Positions 25,382-33,513 of a DNA stretch of 62,440 nucleotides are shown here, piece after piece (position 1 is the stretch's first letter; every line of letters begins with the position of its first letter). The notes below the pieces were generated by a model. It was not told the origin of the DNA, made no database searches, and was given only the letters and a program-made list of their open reading frames with translations. This stretch comes from Phenylobacterium sp. (GTDB lineage Bacteria; Pseudomonadota; Alphaproteobacteria; Caulobacterales; Caulobacteraceae), in NCBI RefSeq assembly GCF_030697925.1, contig NZ_JAUYOJ010000149.1, positions 1-62,440 on the forward strand, written 5' to 3'. The translations under genes and the position numbers were made by a program.

Positions 25382-25890
25382 TGAGCCCCGAGGGGGGCCA
25401 GGGCGTCTGGACCTATCTGGTTCCGCTGATCGCCATCGTGGTCATTGTCCTGCGCGGGGTGCGCACCCGCGTCCTGCGCATCGAGCGCATGTGGATCACC
25501 CCGGCCCTGATCCTGCTGGCGGTCGTCCTGACCTTCGCCGTCCAACCCCCGCCGCGGTTTCCGGTCCTGGTCGCCGAGACCTTCGTCCTGGGCATGGGCG
25601 CGGGGATGGGTTGGTGGCGCGGCCGGACCACGGAGATCAAGATCAATCCCGAGACCCACGCGCTCACCAGCAAGGCCTCGCCCCTGGGCATGGCCCTCAT
25701 CGCCGGGGTCTTCCTGCTGCGCTTCTCGTTTCGCGACTACGCCCTGGGACACGCCGGCCAGCTGCGCGTCACCCCGGTCGAGATCGCCGACATCTTCCTG
25801 CTTTTCGCCGCCAGCCTGGTCTGCACGCAGCGCCTGGAGATGTGGATCCGGGCGCGTCAGCTGCTCACCGCGGCGAGGACCGGCGCCTGA
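25381..25890 (+). CDS. CcdC-like (DUF1453) membrane protein
   Basis: This 169-residue inner-membrane protein has about five helices (YLVPLIAIVVIVLRG, PALILLAVVLTFAV, FVLGMGAGMGWWRG, LGMALIAGVFLLRF and IADIFLLFAASLVC) and the TTEIKINPETHALTSKASP loop that marks the DUF1453/CcdC group. That family is named after a Bacillus gene linked to cytochrome c maturation, but its activity is unknown. The start codon overlaps the popA stop (TGATG at 25379-25383), so it is translationally coupled to popA. Whether it shares PopA's cell-cycle role is an open question. It converges on mfd with 6 nt between stops. Confidence 0.78.
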   Translation: MSPEGGQGVWTYLVPLIAIVVIVLRGVRTRVLRIERMWITPALILLAVVLTFAVQPPPRFPVLVAETFVLGMGAGMGWWRGRTTEIKINPETHALTSKASPLGMALIAGVFLLRFSFRDYALGHAGQLRVTPVEIADIFLLFAASLVCTQRLEMWIRARQLLTAARTGA

Positions 25891-25896
25891 CCAGCC

Positions 25897-28800
25897 TCAG
25901 GCCGCCAGCCTGGCCAGTTCGCTCAGCACGCGCTCGGCGGCGCCCAGGCGCTGCTCGGGGGTCTCCCACTCGCCCTTCACCACCACCTTGTGGTCGGGAC
26001 GGATGCGCCAGGCCACCTGGTTCTTCTGGATGAAGCCCACCAGGCCCATGGGGTTCTTGAACTCGTCGCCGCGGAAGGTGACGACCGCGCCCTTCGGCCC
26101 CACGTCGATCTTGGCGACATTGGCCTCGCGGCAGAGGCCCTTGATGGCCACGACCTTGAGCAACTGGCCGGCTTCGGGCGGCAGCGGGCCGAAGCGGTCG
26201 ATCATCTCCGCGGCCAGGGCCTCGCGGTCGCCCGACTTCTCGGCGTCGGACAGGCGACGATAGAGCGACAGGCGGACATTGAGGTCCGGCACATATTCCT
26301 CGGGGATCAGCACGGCCGCCCCGGTGTTGATCTGTGGCGACCAGCCGCGATCGGTGGCCCCGTCGCCCTTGCCGGCCAGGGCCTTCAGCTCGTTGACCGC
26401 GTCCTCCAGCATCTGCTGGTAGAGCTCGACCCCGATCTCGCGGATGTGGCCCGACTGCTCCTCGCCCAGCAGGTTGCCGCCGCCGCGCTGGTCCAGGTCG
26501 TGACTGGCGAGCTGGAAGCCCGCACCCAGGCTGTCCAGGGACTGCAGCACTTTCAGCCGCCGCTCCGCCGAGAGGGTGATCTGCTTTTCCGCCGGGGTGG
26601 TCAGATAGGCGGAGGCCCGCGCCTTGGCCCGGCCGACCCGGCCACGCAGCTGGTACATCTGGGCCAGGCCGAACATGTCGGCGCGGTGAATGATCATGGT
26701 GTTGGCGGTGGGGATATCCAGACCGCTCTCCACGATCGTGGTCGAGAGCAGCACGTCGTACTGGCCCTCGTAGAAGGCGCTCATCACGTCTTCCAGCTGG
26801 GTCGGGGCCATCTGCCCGTGCCCGACCACGTAGCGGACCTCCGGGGTCTGCTCACGTAGGAACCGCTCCAGCTCCGGCAGGTCGCTGATCCGAGGGGCGA
26901 CGTAGTAGGCTTGGCCGCCGCGGTACTTCTCGCGCAGCAGAGCCTCGCGGATGACCACGGGGTCGAAGGGGGTGATGTAGGTCCGCACGGCCAGCCGGTC
27001 GACCGGCGGGGTGGCGATGATCGACATCTCGCGGATGCCCGACAGCGACATCTGAAGGGTGCGGGGGATCGGCGTGGCGGTGAGCGTCAGCATGTGCACG
27101 TCGGTGCGAAGCTCCTTGAGCTTCTCCTTGTGCTTCACCCCGAAGTGCTGCTCCTCGTCGACGATAACCAGGCCGAGGTTCTTGAAGCCGACCTGCTTGG
27201 AGAGCACCGCATGGGTGCCGATGATGATCTCGACCTCACCGTTCTTGAGCGCCTCGCGGGTCTCGGCGGCCTCCTTGGCGGGAACCAGGCGCGAAAGCCG
27301 GCGGACCTTGATCGGCCAGCCCTGGAAACGATCTGAGAAGGTCTTGAAGTGCTGGCGGGCGAGCAGCGTGGTCGGGGCGACCACGGCCACCTGCTGGCCG
27401 CTCATGGCCACCACGAAGGCCGCGCGCAGGGCCACTTCGGTCTTGCCAAAGCCCACGTCGCCGCAGATCAGCCGGTCCATCGGCTTGCCGGCGCCCAGGT
27501 CCTCCAGGACGTCGCCGATGGCGTTGAGCTGGTCCTCGGTCTCCTCATAGGGGAAGCGGGCGCAGAACTCGTCGAACACCCCGTGCGGCGGCGCGACCGG
27601 GTCCGTCGTCTTGGTGGCGCGTTCGGCGGCGATGCCGATCAGGCCCATGGCCATGTCGCGCAGGCGTTCCTTGGCCCGCGCCTTTCGCGCCTGCCAGGCC
27701 GCCCCGCCCAGCCGGTCGAGTTGCACGCCCTCCCCGTCCGAACCGTAGCGGGTCAGGAGGTCGATGTTCTCGACCGGCAGGTAGAGCTTGGCCTCGCCCC
27801 CGTAGTGCAGTTCCAGGCAGTCGTGCGGCGCGCCCTGGACGTCGAGCGTCTTCAGCCCCTCATACCGTCCGATGCCGTGGTCGATATGGACCACGAGGTC
27901 GCCCTGGGTCAGCGCGCTGGCCTCGGCGAGGAAGTTGGCCGCCCGGCGGCGGCGGCGCGGACGCGCCAGGCGGTCGCCCAGGATATCGGTCTCGGAGATG
28001 ACCGCCAGGGTCTCGGTCTCGAAGCCGGTTTCCAGCGGCAGAACCACCCGCTGCGGGAGCTTGGGATCGGCGGCCCTAGCGGCGTCCCAATAGGGCGAGA
28101 GCGAAATGTTCTTCAGCCCATGGTCGGCCAGCATGGCGCCCAGGCGATCGGACGAGCCGTCGGACCAGGAGGCGAACAGCACCCGCTTGCCCTGGGACGC
28201 CAGCGCCCGCGCGTGGTCGGCGGTGGCCTCGAACAGGTTGACGCTGTCGCGCTGGCGCTCGGCGATGAAACTGCGGCCCTGGCGCGCGCCCATGTCGACG
28301 ACGGTGTCGCCCTCGGCCTCCTGGAAGGCCGAGAAGCGGCGGGTGGCGCGCCTGGCCAGCCGTTCCCGCCACTCCTCGCCGGTCATGTAGAGCTGGTCGG
28401 GCTCCAGGGGATGATAGTGGACCTTGCGGTCGGCCTGGGCGCGGGCGTCGTAGGCGTCGGCGATCATCGCCAGGCGTTCGTCGCGGCTCTCATTGGCCAG
28501 GTGGTCGGTGGCGATCAGGGCGTCGGGTGGCAGGTAGTCCAGCAGGGTCGCCATGTTCGGATAGAACAGCGGCAACCAGTGTTCCATGCCGGCGCGGCGA
28601 CCGCCGCCGCTGACGGTCTCGTACAGGGGATCGCCGCCGGGCGCGCCGAAGGCCTCCACATAGTTGCGCCGGAACCGGGTGATGCCGTCCTTGTCCAGCA
28701 AGACCTCGCTGACCGGCAGGAGGGAGACCTCCTTGAGCTGCTTGGTCGAGCGCTGGGTCTCGGGATCGAAGGCGCGGATGGATTCCAGGGTGTCGCCGAA

Positions 28801-29388
28801 CAGGTCCAGCCGCACCGGCTCCTCGGCGCCGGGCGGAAAGACGTCGATCACCCCGCCGCGGATAGCGAACTCGCCGCGTTCCGAGACGGTGGAAGCGCGC
28901 TGGTAGCCGTTCACCGCGAAATAGCGCTCCAGGGCGGCGATCTCGACCACGTGGCCGGTGCGGGCCGAAAAGGCCGCGCCTTCTACGGCTTCCCTGGGCG
29001 GAACGCGCTGCAACAGGGCCGGAACCGTGGTGACCAGCAGGGTCGGCTTCTTGGCGTCCCCGCCGTGGGCCAGCCGGCCGAGCGTGGTCATCCGCTGCGC
29101 CGCCACCCCTGGCGAGGGCCCGATCCGGTCATAGGGCAGGCAATCCCACGACGGGAACTGCATCACCTCGACCTGCGGCGCGAAGAAATTGAAGGCGTCG
29201 ACGAAGGCCGAGAGCCGCGAGCCGTCGCGGGCCACGAAGACCGTAAGTCCGCCGCGGGCTTTGACGATATCGGCCATCACCAGGGCGTCGAAGCCCTCCG
29301 GCGCGCCGACCAGGTCGAGGCGTCCGGGGTCCTGGGCGATGCGCCGGTGGTCGGCCGCGGTCGGCGCGCGCGAGCCGTCAGCCGCCAT
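25897..29388 (-). CDS. mfd: Transcription-repair coupling factor Mfd
   Basis: Mfd displaces RNA polymerase stalled at DNA lesions and recruits UvrA. The 1163-residue protein has the full layout: UvrB-like N-terminal domains (FPSWDCLPYDRIGPS near residue 80, IRGGVIDVFPPG), the RNA-polymerase-interaction domain (VHIDHGIGRYEGLKTLDVQG), the translocase core with Walker A GDVGFGKTEVALRAA, Walker B VIVDEEQHFG and TATPIPRTLQMSLSG, and the C-terminal TRCF domain. I start it at the ATG at 29388, with AGAGG 9 nt upstream; two earlier in-frame ATGs overlap sdhE further. It overlaps sdhE by 11 nt. Confidence 0.97.
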   Translation of the reverse strand: MAADGSRAPTAADHRRIAQDPGRLDLVGAPEGFDALVMADIVKARGGLTVFVARDGSRLSAFVDAFNFFAPQVEVMQFPSWDCLPYDRIGPSPGVAAQRMTTLGRLAHGGDAKKPTLLVTTVPALLQRVPPREAVEGAAFSARTGHVVEIAALERYFAVNGYQRASTVSERGEFAIRGGVIDVFPPGAEEPVRLDLFGDTLESIRAFDPETQRSTKQLKEVSLLPVSEVLLDKDGITRFRRNYVEAFGAPGGDPLYETVSGGGRRAGMEHWLPLFYPNMATLLDYLPPDALIATDHLANESRDERLAMIADAYDARAQADRKVHYHPLEPDQLYMTGEEWRERLARRATRRFSAFQEAEGDTVVDMGARQGRSFIAERQRDSVNLFEATADHARALASQGKRVLFASWSDGSSDRLGAMLADHGLKNISLSPYWDAARAADPKLPQRVVLPLETGFETETLAVISETDILGDRLARPRRRRRAANFLAEASALTQGDLVVHIDHGIGRYEGLKTLDVQGAPHDCLELHYGGEAKLYLPVENIDLLTRYGSDGEGVQLDRLGGAAWQARKARAKERLRDMAMGLIGIAAERATKTTDPVAPPHGVFDEFCARFPYEETEDQLNAIGDVLEDLGAGKPMDRLICGDVGFGKTEVALRAAFVVAMSGQQVAVVAPTTLLARQHFKTFSDRFQGWPIKVRRLSRLVPAKEAAETREALKNGEVEIIIGTHAVLSKQVGFKNLGLVIVDEEQHFGVKHKEKLKELRTDVHMLTLTATPIPRTLQMSLSGIREMSIIATPPVDRLAVRTYITPFDPVVIREALLREKYRGGQAYYVAPRISDLPELERFLREQTPEVRYVVGHGQMAPTQLEDVMSAFYEGQYDVLLSTTIVESGLDIPTANTMIIHRADMFGLAQMYQLRGRVGRAKARASAYLTTPAEKQITLSAERRLKVLQSLDSLGAGFQLASHDLDQRGGGNLLGEEQSGHIREIGVELYQQMLEDAVNELKALAGKGDGATDRGWSPQINTGAAVLIPEEYVPDLNVRLSLYRRLSDAEKSGDREALAAEMIDRFGPLPPEAGQLLKVVAIKGLCREANVAKIDVGPKGAVVTFRGDEFKNPMGLVGFIQKNQVAWRIRPDHKVVVKGEWETPEQRLGAAERVLSELARLAA

Positions 29389-29668
29389 GGTCGTCGCCTC
29401 TGGCCTCATGAGCTTCATACCGGAACTGCTTGATCCGGTTCATGACTTCGTGGTCGAACTCAGGCGGCGTCGGCGCCTGACCCACGATCCATTGATAGAT
29501 ATCGTGGTCCGGCTGATCCAGCAGCACCTCGAAGAGGTCGAGCTCGGCGGGGCTCAGGCTGGCGACATGGTTTTCCGCGAACGGCCCCAGAATGAGGTCC
29601 GCTTCCCTGAAGCCACGGTGCCAGGCCCGGTACTTCAGCTTTTTCAGCCGGGTTTCTTCGCTCGTCAT
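29378..29668 (-). CDS. sdhE: FAD assembly factor SdhE
   Basis: SdhE (SDHAF2/YgfY) promotes covalent attachment of FAD to the succinate dehydrogenase flavoprotein. The 96-residue product has the family's five-helix size and the key RGxxE motif in AWHRGFREADLILG, followed by LSPAELDLFEVLLDQPDHDIYQWI, a near-standard sequence. It overlaps the mfd start by 11 nt and is read first, so mfd is probably translated from the same message. The succinate dehydrogenase genes themselves are not in the window. Confidence 0.93.
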   Translation of the reverse strand: MTSEETRLKKLKYRAWHRGFREADLILGPFAENHVASLSPAELDLFEVLLDQPDHDIYQWIVGQAPTPPEFDHEVMNRIKQFRYEAHEARGDDHGG

Positions 29669-29718
29669 GGAGAGCGGCGGATATAGGCCTCCCCGCGTTC
29701 AGGCGCCAGGGCGTTCCT

Positions 29719-30306
29719 TCAGTCGCCGCCCTTCCAGGTGAAGGCCACCACCTTGAACGGCGTGTCGCCCACCTGCAGCGCGCCGGTGATCACAGGGGCC
29801 ACATCCTTGCCCCGGGCCTGGGCCGCCTTCAGGGCGGCTTGGTCGATCTTGGCGTCGAGGCGGACGTCGCCGAGCTTGGAATCGGTCCCGACGAACCGCA
29901 CGGTCTCGTCGTTCAGGGCGTAGGCGGTGGGCAGCACGCGCAGCTTGACCGAATAGCTGGTGTTACCGAGCGCGTTGGTCCGAGCGGGGCTGGTGACGTC
30001 CTGGAATTCCAGCATCACCGGGCCGTAGGTCTTGGTGCGCCGTCCGGCCACCCAGTCGCCGAAGCCCACGGGGCCGCCGATGTGCAGGTGGTCGAGCTTG
30101 TAGTCGCCGACCTTCACCTCGACGGTCGGATAGTAGTAGCCGAACAGGTCCTGCTTCTGGTCGTGCTTGAAGCCGGTGAACGACGGATCGGCCGCCACGG
30201 CAGGCGGCGCGACGGGCCCCGCGGCCGTTTCGTCCGTTTTCGTAGAAGGTCCGCCACAACCGGACAGACAAACGGCCGTAAGCGTGGCGAGCACGATCGA
30301 GCGCAT
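29719..30306 (-). CDS. Hypothetical lipoprotein
   Basis: The 195-residue product has a lipoprotein signal peptide with lipobox LSGC (Cys17), then a low-complexity linker rich in Ala and Pro (residues 20-40). The mature part is a beta-rich domain (YYYPTVEVKVGDYKLDHLHIGG) with a conserved-looking SYSVKLRVLPTAYALNDETVRFVG in two strands. I do not recognise the family. It would sit in the periplasm anchored to the inner or outer membrane. It is divergent from recG across about 75 nt and lies 50 nt upstream of sdhE on the same strand. Confidence 0.75.
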   Translation of the reverse strand: MRSIVLATLTAVCLSGCGGPSTKTDETAAGPVAPPAVAADPSFTGFKHDQKQDLFGYYYPTVEVKVGDYKLDHLHIGGPVGFGDWVAGRRTKTYGPVMLEFQDVTSPARTNALGNTSYSVKLRVLPTAYALNDETVRFVGTDSKLGDVRLDAKIDQAALKAAQARGKDVAPVITGALQVGDTPFKVVAFTWKGGD

Positions 30307-30381
30307 CTGATTCCCCCCATTTTCTGTATGGAGGTCATCATGGGCGCGCAGGCCTGTCCATGGTCGCGCTATGCTGGCGCC

Positions 30382-32457
30382 ATGCGGCCTGAGATTCTGT
30401 TCCCGCTCTACGCTCCTGTGACCTCGCTGAAGGGCGTGGGCGCGCGCGTGGCGCCGTTGCTGGAGAAGCTAGCCGGGCCCGTGGTCCGCGACGTGCTCTA
30501 TCTGCGGCCCCATTCGGTGATCCGCCGCACCCACGCCACCGCCAATACGGCCATCGAGGGCGCGGTGCAGATCTTCGAGGTGCAGATCGACGCCTACAAG
30601 CAGCCCCGGTCGCCGCAGCAGCCGTGGCGGATTGAGACCTATGACGGCACCGGCGTGCTCACCCTAGTGTTCTTCGGCAGCTTCGGAGGCCAGCTCCAGC
30701 TCAAGCATCCCCTGGGTTCGAGGCGGGTGGTCAGCGGGAAGGTCGAGCGCTTCGGCCTCAACCTGCAGATCGCCCATCCGGACTACATCCTGCCGCCCGA
30801 GAAGGCCGGCGAGATCCCGCTGTTCGAGGCGGTCTATCCCGCCACCGCCGGCCTGCCGCCGCGCACCGTACGCAAGTTCGCCATGGAGGCCCTGGAGCGG
30901 GCGCCCAACCTGCCGGAGTGGCAGGACGCCGCCTGGCTGGCCCGCGAGAAGTTCCCGTCCTGGCGCGAGGCCTTGGTTCTGGCCCACGCGCCGACCAGCG
31001 AGGCCGATCTGGCGCCTCTGACCCCGCACGCCCGGCGGTTGGCCTATGACGAACTCCTGGCCCACCAGCTGGCCATGGCCCAGCGCAAGGCCGAGCGGCG
31101 GGCTGAGCCGGCCGCTCCGATCACGGCCTCGGACCTGGCGCGGAAGGTCCGAGGCGACCTGCCCTTCGCCCTGACCGGCGCTCAGGAACGCTCGCTGGGC
31201 GAGATCCGCGCCGACCTGGCCGCCGGCGAGCGGATGAGCCGGCTGATCCAGGGCGATGTCGGCTCCGGCAAGACCGTGGTGGCCATGCTGGCCATGGCCG
31301 ACGTCGCCGCCGGTGGCGGCCAGAGCGCCCTGATGGCTCCGACCGAGATTCTGGCCCGCCAGCACTTCGAGACCCTTTCCGGCCCGCTCTCCGATCACGG
31401 GATCACCGCGGTCCTGCTGACCGGCCGCGACAAGGGCCTGGCGCGGGCCGACAAGCTGCGGGCGCTGGCCAGCGGCGCGGTCCAGGTGGCGGTGGGAACT
31501 CACGCCCTCTTCCAAGACGAGGTGACCTTCCAGCGGCTGCAGCTGGCCGTGGTCGACGAGCAGCACAGGTTCGGCGTCGCCGAGCGCCAGCGCCTGCAGG
31601 CCAAGGGCGACGCCGTCCACCTGCTGGCCATGTCCGCCACCCCGATCCCCCGCACCCTGGAGCTCACGGTTTACGGCGACCTCGATGTCTCGCGCATCGA
31701 CGAGAAGCCGCCGGGCCGCACGCCCGTGGCCACCCGCGCCGTGCCCATGGGCCGGGTCGAGGAGGTGGAGGCCCGCCTGCGCGACGCCATCGCTGGCGGC
31801 GCCCAGGCCTTCTGGATCTGTCCCATGGTCTCGGAGTCGGAACTCGTCGACCTCAAGGCCGCCGAGCAGCGCGCCAAGGAGTTGCGCCAGAAGATCGGCC
31901 CCGGGGTCGGCCTGGTGCACGGCAAGATGACCGGGCCGGAGAAGGACGCGGTCATGAGCGACTTCGCCGACGGCGTGATCAGCCTGCTGGTGGCGACCAC
32001 GGTCGTCGAAGTCGGGGTCAATGTGCCCAACGCCACCATCATGGTCATCGAACAGGCCGAGCGCTTCGGCCTGGCCCAGCTCCACCAGCTGCGCGGCCGG
32101 GTCGGACGGGGCCGGCGGGAGAGCGCCTGCGTCCTGCTCTATGACCCGCCGCTATCGGAGACCGCCCAGAGGCGGCTCGACATCCTGCGCAAGACCGATG
32201 ACGGCTTCGTCATCGCCGAGACGGACCTGGAACTGCGCGGCGGCGGCGACGCCCTGGGCCTGCGCCAGTCGGGTTTCCCGGCCTATGTCTTCGCCGATCC
32301 CTTCGCTCACCGCGACCTGATCGCCGCGGCCGGCGACGACGCGCGGATGATCATGGCGCGGGACCCGCATCTCACCTCGGAGCGCGGCAAGGCCCTGCGC
32401 ATCCTGCAGGAGCTGTTCGACTGGCGGGCCGGATCGCCGCTGAAGGACGCTGGCTAG
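30382..32457 (+). CDS. recG: ATP-dependent DNA helicase RecG
   Basis: RecG remodels stalled replication forks and Holliday junctions. The 691-residue protein has the wedge/OB domain at residues 50-150 (starting after SLKGVGARVAPLLEKL), Walker A QGDVGSGKTVVAMLA, the DEQH box VVDEQHRFGVAERQ, SATPIPRTLELTVYGDLDVS, and helicase motifs V and VI (TTVVEVGVNVPNA, QLRGRVGRG). Two starts are possible. The ATG at 30382 gives the usual N-terminus MRPEILFPLY but has no ribosome site, so it could be leaderless with a TATGCT at 30370-30375. The ATG at 30340 has a strong GGAGG and adds 14 residues. The stop is shared in CTAG with the next gene. Confidence 0.95.
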   Translation: MRPEILFPLYAPVTSLKGVGARVAPLLEKLAGPVVRDVLYLRPHSVIRRTHATANTAIEGAVQIFEVQIDAYKQPRSPQQPWRIETYDGTGVLTLVFFGSFGGQLQLKHPLGSRRVVSGKVERFGLNLQIAHPDYILPPEKAGEIPLFEAVYPATAGLPPRTVRKFAMEALERAPNLPEWQDAAWLAREKFPSWREALVLAHAPTSEADLAPLTPHARRLAYDELLAHQLAMAQRKAERRAEPAAPITASDLARKVRGDLPFALTGAQERSLGEIRADLAAGERMSRLIQGDVGSGKTVVAMLAMADVAAGGGQSALMAPTEILARQHFETLSGPLSDHGITAVLLTGRDKGLARADKLRALASGAVQVAVGTHALFQDEVTFQRLQLAVVDEQHRFGVAERQRLQAKGDAVHLLAMSATPIPRTLELTVYGDLDVSRIDEKPPGRTPVATRAVPMGRVEEVEARLRDAIAGGAQAFWICPMVSESELVDLKAAEQRAKELRQKIGPGVGLVHGKMTGPEKDAVMSDFADGVISLLVATTVVEVGVNVPNATIMVIEQAERFGLAQLHQLRGRVGRGRRESACVLLYDPPLSETAQRRLDILRKTDDGFVIAETDLELRGGGDALGLRQSGFPAYVFADPFAHRDLIAAAGDDARMIMARDPHLTSERGKALRILQELFDWRAGSPLKDAG

Positions 32458-33449
32458 CTGACCTTCACCATCCGCTTGCCGCGGTTCTCGCCGGCCAGCA
32501 GTCCGACCAAGGCGACAGGCGCGTTCTCCAGGCCCTCGATCACGTCCTCCAGCACCTTGAGCCTGCCGCTCTCAACCCAGGACTTGAGCTCGGCCAGGGC
32601 CTGGTCGCGCTTGTCGTCGAAATCCGAAACGATGAAGCCACGCAGGGTGAGGCGCTTGGTGACAATCAGGCCCGGCACGCCGCGCGGCCCGTGCGGCGGC
32701 GCGGTTCCGTCGTACTGCGAGACGGCGCCGCAGCAGGCGATGCGGCCGAAGTTCTTCATATTGAACAGGCACGCCTCGAAGACGTCGCCGCCCACATTGT
32801 CGAAATAGACGTCGATCCCGTCGGGACAGGCCGACCGGACGGCACGGCGGACGTCGCCGGCCTTGTAGTCGACCGCGGCGTCGAAGCCGAGTTCCTCGGT
32901 CAACCAGGCGCACTTCTCGGCGCCGCCGGCGATCCCCACCACCTTGCAGCCCTTGATCTTGGCGATCTGGCCGACCAGGGAGCCCACCGAACCGGCGGCC
33001 GCCGAGACCACCACAGTCTCGCCGGGTTGCGGCTTGCCGCATTCCAGCAGGCCGAAATAGGCCGTCAGCCCGGCGACGCCGTAAACGCTGATCAGGCGGG
33101 TGATCGGCTTGAAATCCGGCAGCTTCTGGAGCCGCTTGCCGGGCAGGACGGCGTAATCCTGCCAGCCGGTGTCGGCAAACACCATGTCGCCCGGAGCCAG
33201 GTTCGGGGACTTGCTCTCCACCACCTCGGCCACGGCGCCGCCGGCCATGACGTCCCCGGCCGCCAGGGCCGCGCGATAGGTGGCGCCCTGCATCCAGGCG
33301 CGATTGGCGGCGTCCAGGGAGATGTAGCGGGTGCGCAGCAGGACGTCGCCGTCGCCGGGGATCGGCCGCTCGCCCTCCGTCAGGCGGAAATGCTCTGGCA
33401 TCAGCTTGCCCTGGGGGAGCTGGTCGAGAACGATCTGTCGGTTGGCCAT
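32454..33449 (-). CDS. NADP-dependent medium-chain oxidoreductase (enone reductase type)
   Basis: The 331-residue protein belongs to the zinc-free medium-chain dehydrogenases related to leukotriene B4 12-hydroxydehydrogenase/prostaglandin reductase and YncB/CurA, which reduce the carbon-carbon double bond of alpha,beta-unsaturated ketones. Markers are the N-terminal RYISLDAANRAWMQ, YGVAGLTAYFGLLECG, the nucleotide loop SAAAGSVGSLVGQIAK, the NADP-associated GIAGGAEKCAWL and YFDNVGGDVFEACL. No zinc ligands are seen. It probably detoxifies reactive enones, but the substrate is unproven. It is the last leftward gene after DUF3089, with a 64-nt gap, so it may have its own promoter. Confidence 0.87.
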   Translation of the reverse strand: MANRQIVLDQLPQGKLMPEHFRLTEGERPIPGDGDVLLRTRYISLDAANRAWMQGATYRAALAAGDVMAGGAVAEVVESKSPNLAPGDMVFADTGWQDYAVLPGKRLQKLPDFKPITRLISVYGVAGLTAYFGLLECGKPQPGETVVVSAAAGSVGSLVGQIAKIKGCKVVGIAGGAEKCAWLTEELGFDAAVDYKAGDVRRAVRSACPDGIDVYFDNVGGDVFEACLFNMKNFGRIACCGAVSQYDGTAPPHGPRGVPGLIVTKRLTLRGFIVSDFDDKRDQALAELKSWVESGRLKVLEDVIEGLENAPVALVGLLAGENRGKRMVKVS

Positions 33450-33513
33450 GGCGCATCTCCCATCGCGCTCTTGCGGCGCGCAAGGCGACGATGGGCCCGC
33501 CGGGGGAGCCCGG

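Noticed and set aside
27349..29433. Open reading frame of 694 codons opposite mfd
   Set aside because: It is a mirror of mfd's GC-rich codon pattern, with a composition rich in Gly, Ala, Gln, His and Arg and no recognisable domain. mfd on the other strand has full-length motif support.
29839..30381. In-frame extension of recG toward 29839
   Set aside because: It overlaps the whole lipoprotein gene on the other strand and reads as a repetitive Val/Gly/Asp-rich stretch, with no RecG homology before residue MRPEIL.
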